A DNA stretch of 64,000 nt from Bacteroidota bacterium (GTDB taxonomy: Bacteria; Bacteroidota; Bacteroidia; Chitinophagales; Chitinophagaceae). Positions 57,900-64,000 of this stretch are shown one piece after another. Under the pieces are notes generated by a model. It was not told the DNA's origin. It searched no databases and saw only the letters and a program-made list of their open reading frames with translations. The DNA is taken from positions 80,180-144,179 of the forward strand of contig JAEYWX010000023.1 of assembly GCA_023428755.1 (NCBI GenBank), in the 5' to 3' direction. The translations under genes and the position numbers were made by a program. How positions within the stretch are numbered: the first letter of the stretch is position 1; each line of letters begins with the position of its first letter.

Positions 57900-58928
57900 A
57901 TGAAATACTTATCATTTTTCATCTTGTTATCCGTGCTGTCTTTTTCTTCCTGTAAGAAAAAAGACAGTCCGGGTAATACGGATACAGCACCTTCCAACCT
58001 GACGGTTACGGCTGTGGTAAATCCTGATAACAGTGGTAATGTAAGTTTTACAGCCACTGCCACCAATGCTTCTACATTTGAATATGGTTTTGGCAATGGT
58101 GTATTTCAGAATGTACCAACAGGGGCCGTTACGTATAAGTATGCAGCATCGGGCAATTACACGGTAACAGTTGTGGCGAAAAGTGCAACAGGGAAATCAA
58201 CTTCCAAAACAATTGATATAACTGTTGTAGTATCTACGTCATTGGTATGGAGCGATGAGTTTAATACAAATGGCGCACCCGATCCTGCAAAGTGGGGTTA
58301 TGATATTGGTACCGGTTCCAGCGGTTGGGGTAATAATGAATTGCAGTATTATACCAGCCGTCCGGAAAATGTGATTGTGCAGAATGGTGTGTTAAAGATC
58401 AACCTGATCAAAGAAAATTTCAGCGGCAGCGCTTATACATCCACACGTATGCTTTCAAGAGGAAAGTTTTCATTTAAATATGGAACAGTGGAAGTACGAG
58501 CCAAGCTTCCGGTTGGTGGTGGCACATGGCCAGCTATCTGGATGCTGGGTAACAATATCAACACAGCCGGCTGGCCTGCCTGTGGTGAAATTGATATCAT
58601 GGAACATAAGGGAAATGATCTCAACCGCATTCATGGCACATTGCACTATCCCGGCCGTTCGGGTGGTAATGCCGATGGTAATACAAGAGTGATCAGTAAT
58701 GCTACTACCGAGTTTCATATTTATAAAGTGGAATGGACCGCTGCATTCATCAAAATTTCTGTTGATGACCAGGTGGTTCATACAGTGGCAAATTCATCGG
58801 CTATTCCATTTAACCATGAGTTTTTCTTATTGCTGAATGTGGCAATGGGCGGAACCTTTGGTGGTGCAGTTGATCCGAATTTTACTAATGCAACGATGGA
58901 AGTGGATTATGTGCGGGTGTACCTGTAA
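57900..58928 (+). CDS. GH16 family glycoside hydrolase with PKD domain
   Basis: 342 aa lipoprotein (SFSSC lipobox), PKD domain then a GH16 catalytic domain (about 110-342). The catalytic signature GEIDIMEHKG carries the nucleophile and acid/base glutamates, and WPAIWMLG and RIHGTLHYPG are typical of laminarinase-type GH16 endo-beta-1,3(1,4)-glucanases. Surface-anchored endo-acting enzyme of this locus. The frame is open upstream but ATG 57900 directly precedes the signal peptide. Confidence 0.92.
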   Translation: MKYLSFFILLSVLSFSSCKKKDSPGNTDTAPSNLTVTAVVNPDNSGNVSFTATATNASTFEYGFGNGVFQNVPTGAVTYKYAASGNYTVTVVAKSATGKSTSKTIDITVVVSTSLVWSDEFNTNGAPDPAKWGYDIGTGSSGWGNNELQYYTSRPENVIVQNGVLKINLIKENFSGSAYTSTRMLSRGKFSFKYGTVEVRAKLPVGGGTWPAIWMLGNNINTAGWPACGEIDIMEHKGNDLNRIHGTLHYPGRSGGNADGNTRVISNATTEFHIYKVEWTAAFIKISVDDQVVHTVANSSAIPFNHEFFLLLNVAMGGTFGGAVDPNFTNATMEVDYVRVYL

Positions 58929-59077
58929 CATCACTTTCGTTTAATTTTTTATACAGCAGTTATTTTTATAATCAAAAGCAAAGTGAATCATATTTTTTTC
59001 TTCAATTAAATATCTTTCACTTTCTGCTTATTTGATTCCTTAAAACAACATTGTTCATTCGCTCAAAACATACGATC

Positions 59078-59896
59078 ATGATGAGCAGCATATCTCGTAC
59101 TGTCTTTTCTTTATTGCTTGTATTTATTTTCTCCCATTGTAATACGGCACAGGCACAATCAAAATACAAGAAACTGGTTTGGGCCGATGAGTTTACAAAC
59201 AAAGGATTGCCCGATAGTCAAAAGTGGAATTATGATAAAGGCCGTGGCTGCCCCGATAATTGCGGTTGGGGAAATAATGAATTACAGTTTTACACACACA
59301 ACCGTTTAGAAAATGCACGGGTGGAAAATGGAAAACTGATCATTGAAGCGCACAAAGAAAATTTTGAAGACGCAAAGTATACATCGGCACGTCTGGTATC
59401 AAAAAACAAAGGCGATTGGAAATACGGCCGTATTGAAGTAAAAGCAAAATTACCGGCAGGCACGGGTATGTGGCCTGCGATCTGGATGCTGCCAACCAAA
59501 TGGGAATATGGCGGCTGGCCACACAGTGGCGAAATAGATATTATGGAAAACGTTGGCTACTGGCCCGATTCATTGTTTGCTACAGTACACACCGGTGCAT
59601 TCAATCACGGACAGGGTACACAGGTAGGCCGAGCCATTCCGGTAAAGGATCTTTCCACTGCATTTCATGTGTACAGCATTGAGTGGAGTGCCGATGAAAT
59701 TATTTTTATGCTTGATGGAAAAGAATACCATCGCTTTACCAATAACAAACAAGGCAGTGCTGCCTGGCCCTTCGATAAAGAATTTCATTTGCTGCTGAAT
59801 GTGGCAGTAGGTGGTAACTGGGGCGGTAAGTTTGGCATTGATGATAAAATTTTTCCGCAGCGTATGGAAATCGATTACGTTCGGGTGTATCAATAA
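59078..59896 (+). CDS. GH16 family endo-beta-glucanase (laminarinase-like)
   Basis: 272 aa, signal peptide cleaved after NTAQA rather than a lipobox, so periplasmic or secreted. GH16 domain with GEIDIMENVGYWP and WPAIWMLPTKW; about 50% similar by eye to the preceding GH16 but without PKD. Likely complements it on solubilised beta-glucan. A TTG at 59051 is the longer alternative start. Confidence 0.92.
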   Translation: MMSSISRTVFSLLLVFIFSHCNTAQAQSKYKKLVWADEFTNKGLPDSQKWNYDKGRGCPDNCGWGNNELQFYTHNRLENARVENGKLIIEAHKENFEDAKYTSARLVSKNKGDWKYGRIEVKAKLPAGTGMWPAIWMLPTKWEYGGWPHSGEIDIMENVGYWPDSLFATVHTGAFNHGQGTQVGRAIPVKDLSTAFHVYSIEWSADEIIFMLDGKEYHRFTNNKQGSAAWPFDKEFHLLLNVAVGGNWGGKFGIDDKIFPQRMEIDYVRVYQ

Positions 59897-59960
59897 TTCT
59901 TTTTCGTTGTTACTTCGGTTACAGCAGTTGCTTTCTTGTTAACGATTTCAATTACATAGT

Positions 59961-62192
59961 ATGAAACGGCAATTCCTTGTCCTGTTACTTTGCTGCATCA
60001 GCAGTTCTGGTTTTTCGCAATCTTCCAATACAGCAAAAATGAATCGCTTTCTCGATTCATTGATCCGGTTAATGACGCTGGAAGAAAAGATCGGGCAAAT
60101 GAACCAGTACAGCAGCGATTTTGCTGCTACGGGTCCTATTACAAAAGATGGCGATAAACAAACGCAGGTGCGTAAGGGACTCATTGGTTCTTACCTCAAC
60201 GTAACCGGTGCCGATCGTACACGTTCGTTGCAGGAAATTGCAATGCAATCCCGTTTGAAAATTCCATTACTGTTCGGACAGGATGTGATTCATGGATACC
60301 GCACCATTTTTCCATTGCCATTGGCAGAAGCAGCCAGTTGGGATATGGATGCCATTGAACTGAGTGCACGCATTGCTGCTATTGAAGCAAGTGCCGCAGG
60401 TATACACTGGACCTTTGCGCCCATGGTTGATATTGGTCGTGATCCCCGTTGGGGACGTGTAATGGAAGGAGCCGGAGAAGATACCTATCTCGGTTCGCTC
60501 ATTGCAAAAGCAAGAGTAAAAGGTTTCCAGGGAAAGGGGTTTGGACATACCGATGCCGTATTGGCTTGCGTAAAACATTTTGCAGCGTATGGTGCAGCCG
60601 TTGGTGGAAGAGATTACAACTCGGTAGATATGAGTATGCGGATGTTGTACGAAGTGTATCTGCCTCCTTTTAAATCAGCATTGGATGCGGGTGCAGCTAC
60701 ATTTATGAATTCATTCAACGATCTGAACGGAATACCGGCAACGGGTAGCCGCTTTTTGCAACGTGATTTGTTGAAAGGCAAATGGAAGTTCAAAGGATTT
60801 GTAGTGAGCGATTGGGGCAGTATTGGCGAAATGGTGAATCATGGTTATGCAGCTGATAATTACGAAGCGGCCATGCTTGCTGCAAATGCGGGCAGCGATA
60901 TGGATATGGAAAGCCGTGCTTACACACAACATCTTGCAAAGCTTGTACGTGAAGGAAAAGTAAAGATGAGTGTAATTGATGATGCTGTGCGTCGTATTCT
61001 GCAAAAGAAATATGAACTGGGTTTGTTTACTAATCCATACAAATTCAGTAATACAGAACGGGAAAAAGAACAATGGAACAATCCGCAGCACCTTGCTGCG
61101 GCAAAAGACATGGCATTGAAAAGTATGGTGTTGTTGAAGAACAACCAACAAATATTGCCGCTGTCCAAACAAACAAAAAAGATTGCACTCATTGGCCCGT
61201 TGGTAAAAGCAGTAAAAGAGCATTTGGGTTTCTGGAGTTACGATTGGGATGATGATTCTGCACGTATCCCTACGTTGTATCAATCGATTCAGCAAAAGCT
61301 GGGAAGCACTACACAGTTGTTGTATGCAAAAGGTTGTGAATTGACCGATAGCAGCAAAGCTGGTTTTGCAGAAGCCGTTACTGTTGCAAACGATGCAGAT
61401 GTGGTGGTAATCTATGTGGGTGAAAAAAGAGATATGAGCGGTGAAGCAAAAAGCCGCAGCAATCTTTCATTACCAGGTGTGCAGGAAGAGTTGATCAAAG
61501 CAGTAGTGGCAACCGGTAAGCCGGTAGTAGTGTTGATTGCAGCAGGCCGGCCATTGGTATTTAACTGGACTGCCGACCACGCACAAGCCATTGTGTACAC
61601 ATGGTGGTTGGGTACAAAAGGTGCCGATGCAATTGCAGATGTGTTGTTTGGTGATTACAATCCTTCCGGTAAATTACCCATGACATTTCCACGCAGCGTA
61701 GGTCAGATTCCGATTTACTACAACTATTACAACACCGGACGACCTGCAAAGAATGAAACCGATCGGAATTATGTATCAGCGTATATTGATGAGTTAAACA
61801 GTCCGCAGTATCCATTTGGTTTTGGATTGAGTTATACCAACTTTCAGTACAGCGATATTCAATTGAACAAAACCAGCATCAAACCCGGTGAAACATTAAC
61901 CGCTACTGTTACACTTACCAACAGTGGTAATTACGATGGGGAAGAAGTGGTACAATTGTACATTAGGGATATGGTGGGTTCTGTAGTACGACCGGTAAAA
62001 GAATTAAAAGGCTTCCAAAAAGTAAAACTCAAAAAAGGCGAATCGAAACAGATCCGTTTTTCACTTACAGCAAACGATCTCCGCTTTTACAATGATCAGT
62101 TGCAACACATCTACGAGCCGGGTGCGTTTACCTTGTACATTGGTGGCAGCAGCGCTGATGTGAAAGAAGTAAAATTTGAGTTGAAGAAATAA
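59961..62192 (+). CDS. GH3 family beta-glucosidase (BglX-like)
   Basis: 743 aa, signal peptide, GH3 N domain with nucleophile Asp in GFVVSDWGSI, GH3 C domain, and a fibronectin-III-like C-terminus (VTLTNSGNYDGEEVVQLYIRD). KHFAAYGAAVGGRDYN is the substrate-binding region. Periplasmic exo-enzyme releasing glucose from oligosaccharides. Last gene of the locus; a terminator follows. Confidence 0.94.
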   Translation: MKRQFLVLLLCCISSSGFSQSSNTAKMNRFLDSLIRLMTLEEKIGQMNQYSSDFAATGPITKDGDKQTQVRKGLIGSYLNVTGADRTRSLQEIAMQSRLKIPLLFGQDVIHGYRTIFPLPLAEAASWDMDAIELSARIAAIEASAAGIHWTFAPMVDIGRDPRWGRVMEGAGEDTYLGSLIAKARVKGFQGKGFGHTDAVLACVKHFAAYGAAVGGRDYNSVDMSMRMLYEVYLPPFKSALDAGAATFMNSFNDLNGIPATGSRFLQRDLLKGKWKFKGFVVSDWGSIGEMVNHGYAADNYEAAMLAANAGSDMDMESRAYTQHLAKLVREGKVKMSVIDDAVRRILQKKYELGLFTNPYKFSNTEREKEQWNNPQHLAAAKDMALKSMVLLKNNQQILPLSKQTKKIALIGPLVKAVKEHLGFWSYDWDDDSARIPTLYQSIQQKLGSTTQLLYAKGCELTDSSKAGFAEAVTVANDADVVVIYVGEKRDMSGEAKSRSNLSLPGVQEELIKAVVATGKPVVVLIAAGRPLVFNWTADHAQAIVYTWWLGTKGADAIADVLFGDYNPSGKLPMTFPRSVGQIPIYYNYYNTGRPAKNETDRNYVSAYIDELNSPQYPFGFGLSYTNFQYSDIQLNKTSIKPGETLTATVTLTNSGNYDGEEVVQLYIRDMVGSVVRPVKELKGFQKVKLKKGESKQIRFSLTANDLRFYNDQLQHIYEPGAFTLYIGGSSADVKEVKFELKK

Positions 62193-62212
62193 TTCAGCGT
62201 CTGAATATGTAT

Positions 62213-62242
62213 AAAAAAGCCCTTTGTTAAAAGGGCTTTTTT
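62213..62242. terminator. Terminator between GH3 and the convergent terC gene
   Basis: 13-bp stem AAAAAAGCCCTTT/AAAGGGCTTTTTT with GTTA loop; functional in both directions. Confidence 0.88.
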
Positions 62243-62249
62243 GTGTCAA

Positions 62250-62942
62250 CTATTTCTGCTTCACCGTTTTCATCTGTATCACATCTACCAGGAATGCAAA
62301 TGCCATTGAGAAATAAATGTAACCTTTTGGTATTTTAAATTGCATGCCTTCGGCAATCAGTGATACACCAATCATCATTAAAAAACAAAGTGCTAAAATT
62401 TTAAACGATGGATGCTTGTAAATAAAATCACTGATGGGTTTTGATGCAATGAGCATAATGATCACCGTTACAATAACAGCCGTGTACATTACCCACAGTT
62501 CATTTACCATACCTACAGCCGTAATGATGGAATCTACTGAAAAAACAAGATCGAGCAGAATCACTTCACCCAGCAATTTGCCAAAGCTTACTTTTTCCGG
62601 AACTCTTGGCGTTTTCTCATCAGCAATTTCACTTTTATGATAAATTTCTTTCGTGCTCTTGTATAACAGAAACAAACCACCCACAATTAAGATGAGCGAT
62701 TTACCGGAGAAGCCGATCTCAAACAAGGTAAACAAAACCTGGTCGAGTTTTAAGATCCACGAGATCAATGCCAGCAGCAACAGCCGCATCACCATCGCCA
62801 GACCAATACCCCAGAAGCGGAGTTTGTTCCGTTGGCTTTCCGGCAGTTTATCGGCCAGTATGGAAATAAAGATGATGTTATCGATGCCCAGAATTACTTC
62901 CAGTGCAATAAGCGAAATAAGTGCAATGATGATTTCTGACAT
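62250..62942 (-). CDS. TerC family membrane protein
   Basis: 230 aa, seven helices. ALEVILGIDNIIFISILADKLP and LLDLVFSVDSIITAVGM carry the paired acidic residues of TerC, a manganese/metal exporter family tied to tellurite resistance. Also related to the exoenzyme-metalation Alx group. Stand-alone. Confidence 0.92.
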   Translation of the reverse strand: MSEIIIALISLIALEVILGIDNIIFISILADKLPESQRNKLRFWGIGLAMVMRLLLLALISWILKLDQVLFTLFEIGFSGKSLILIVGGLFLLYKSTKEIYHKSEIADEKTPRVPEKVSFGKLLGEVILLDLVFSVDSIITAVGMVNELWVMYTAVIVTVIIMLIASKPISDFIYKHPSFKILALCFLMMIGVSLIAEGMQFKIPKGYIYFSMAFAFLVDVIQMKTVKQK

Positions 62943-63140
62943 AGTTGGTTGATTGAATCCCCAAGATAAGTTATTTTGGAAAAGCAGTTGTGTTGTGTGG
63001 AAGGGGAAAAAACAAATGAAGCAATGGCGTACGTGGGAACGGGTAGGGCAAGAGAGAAGGTTGTAGTTACGGTCAATGAGAAGTTACTTGCAAATGGTTT
63101 GTGGGATAAGAACCAGGGCAGTGTTGTTTGCACAATTCAT

Positions 63141-63155
63141 GTTAGCTGTAGTTGC
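63141..63155. repeat. Left copy of inverted 15-mer flanking a lipoprotein gene
   Basis: GTTAGCTGTAGTTGC; its inverted counterpart GCAATTACAGCTAAC is at 63676-63690 (14/15 match). Together they bracket the AT-rich gene at 63160-63663. Confidence 0.6.
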
Positions 63156-63159
63156 TCTC

Positions 63160-63663
63160 TTAACAACCGCTTTCCCCAATCAAATGAATTTCTTTTCTTC
63201 TTTTTGTCAATTTGTCGATTAAAGTGAGTTTCAATTTGTACAAACCACCTTCGTCATATTTTTTAATTAAGTTAAACTCACATACTAATCTGTATTTTTC
63301 GGAAATAGCAGTCTGAGTGTAATTCGTCTCACTAAATTCTGATACAGAGTCTTGGTCTATTTTGAAATATTCCGTCTTACCGTCAATTTTCATCATCGAA
63401 AACTCTGTCAAGTTTGAAAGAAATACGTATTTCCTTTTTTGCTTGTCCTTTATTTCATAACTATAAAAATCGCCACAGCCGTCAATAGTGTCTGGTATTG
63501 AGTTAAATAAACTAATTTCAATGTTTAAATCAAAGTTGTTTTGAACATTGTCTTTTTTCTTGGGTAAGTCAACCGAAATGGTAGTATTTTTTTTGTCTTC
63601 CTTTTGGCTAATTGAACAAGAAAATGAAAAAATACAAATTGATATTAAAAGCAGGTTCTTCAT
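63160..63663 (-). CDS. AT-rich orphan lipoprotein gene
   Basis: 167 aa. Signal peptide MKNLLLISICIFSFSC, lipobox-like Cys16 (SFSC). The rest is charged, beta-strand-rich, and without recognised domain. Base composition is clearly more AT-rich than its neighbours. It is bracketed by inverted 15-mers and followed by an attC-like palindrome, so it looks like an acquired cassette. Function unknown. Confidence 0.75.
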   Translation of the reverse strand: MKNLLLISICIFSFSCSISQKEDKKNTTISVDLPKKKDNVQNNFDLNIEISLFNSIPDTIDGCGDFYSYEIKDKQKRKYVFLSNLTEFSMMKIDGKTEYFKIDQDSVSEFSETNYTQTAISEKYRLVCEFNLIKKYDEGGLYKLKLTLIDKLTKRRKEIHLIGESGC

Positions 63664-63675
63664 ATTTATACGAGT

Positions 63676-63690
63676 GCAATTACAGCTAAC
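63676..63690. repeat. Right copy of inverted 15-mer
   Basis: GCAATTACAGCTAAC, the inverted partner of 63141-63155; 13 bp upstream of the lipoprotein ATG. Confidence 0.6.
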
Positions 63691-63696
63691 GGACAG

Positions 63697-63871
63697 GTAT
63701 TGCCGATGGTGGGGGATTTTATATTCGTCCGCCCGGAACAGCTGCCTGACTTTTTGATAAAGTTAAATATTAAGAACTAAAGCTGGGCTTTATTCGTCGA
63801 GCCCCGAACCGCAGTACAACAGAATTACCGTTGCTGATTGCTCCAATGTCAAGCCCCACTATTGGCAATAC
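63697..63871. repeat. attC-like imperfect palindrome
   Basis: GTATTGCCGATGGTGGGG (63697-63714) and CCCCACTATTGGCAATAC (63854-63871) are inverted copies with 16/18 matches, 139 bp apart. Inside are two partial direct copies of a TTTATATTCGTCCGCCC-type word (near 63718 and 63790). Adjacent GCTAAC resembles one half of an integron core site; the other half would lie beyond the intron. Confidence 0.45.
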
Positions 63872-63877
63872 TAATGT

Positions 63878-64000
63878 GTGTGCCCTGAATGATAAATATA
63901 GTTCTTAGAACTGAGAAAGCCAGAGAGTGAAAGTCTCTTATGTGCGGGGGTAACGCTCCGAAACATTAGCAAGCCGCAAGGGTGATAACAGTAATGTTAT
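63878..64000 (+). mobile_element. Probable 5' end of a group II intron (truncated by window)
   Basis: Begins with GTGTGCCC (GTGYG is the 5' consensus of bacterial group II introns; 63876 is an alternative). Then GAGAGTGAAAGTCTC (hairpin), GCGGGGGTAACGCTCCG, and AACATTA...TAATGTT, a 7-bp stem enclosing AGCCGCAAGGGTGATAAC, similar to the zeta/kappa region of domain I. Expected to continue into an RT/maturase gene beyond 64000. Confidence 0.5.

Larger units (their letters stand above)
63664..64000. other. Intergenic end region: attC-like element and group II intron start
   Basis: No gene here. It holds the right inverted 15-mer (63676-63690), an imperfect long palindrome (63697-63871) and, from about 63876, sequence that looks like domain I of a group II intron continuing past the window. 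Confidence 0.6.

Overview
The window is a stretch of a Bacteroidota chromosome, most probably family Chitinophagaceae. Signs of this are SusC/SusD pairs, -7 promoter boxes of the form TAnnTTTG, a fused CcoNO oxidase, DUF2723 and DUF3810 proteins, and near-absence of Shine-Dalgarno sequences. The genus cannot be fixed from sequence alone. One tRNA (Lys, TTT) is present. There is no rRNA, prophage or CRISPR array.

Layout. 0-12 kb is housekeeping: an RRM protein, MurB, a phosphopantetheinyl transferase, Dcd, the YceD-L32-PlsX operon, tRNA-Lys, an SDR, a SAM hydroxide adenosyltransferase and a DUF2723 membrane protein. Its intergenic spaces hold degenerate 7-nt-period arrays, palindromic REP-like repeats and a GC-rich foldable element (5.01-5.18 kb). 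12-19 kb carries a VWA/AAA+ pair, a frameshifted MtfA-like peptidase and a DUF2130 protein.

19-46 kb is a low-oxygen/stress island. It begins with a PAS histidine kinase and a response regulator fused to a Crp/Fnr DNA-binding module. The cbb3 oxidase operon ccoS-ccoNO-ccoQ-ccoP-ccoG-ccoH-tauE and the ccoI P-type ATPase follow. Next come two Hsp20s, a YtxH/holin-like envelope operon, two pyridoxamine-phosphate-oxidase-like proteins, thioredoxin, a Na/Pi transporter, a PLD enzyme, a tandem-domain universal stress protein, a BaeRF3-like eRF1 homologue, a DUF892 ferritin-like protein and an MlaEFD lipid transporter. About a dozen of these promoters share one geometry: two Crp/Fnr-like dyads (TGAn-N4-nTCA) with centres 22 bp apart, and exactly 23 bp from the proximal dyad to a -7 box. 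That makes the island a coherent candidate regulon resembling, by analogy, the DosR dormancy regulon. This is the main discovery of the window.

46.5-47.1 kb is a ParDE-type toxin-antitoxin pair with a palindromic operator. 47-62 kb is a beta-glucan (laminarin-like) utilisation locus: a Reg_prop/Y_Y_Y/LuxR-HTH regulator divergent from susC-susD, two PKD surface lipoproteins, two GH16 enzymes and a GH3 beta-glucosidase, with 16-bp direct repeats as the likely operator. 62-64 kb has TerC and an AT-rich lipoprotein gene flanked by inverted 15-mers. An attC-like imperfect palindrome follows, and then what looks like the 5' end of a group II intron running off the window.

Two genes (MtfA-like at 16.7 kb, DUF6544-like at 38.4 kb) each carry a single-base frameshift at a short homopolymer. 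These are either true lesions or assembly indels.
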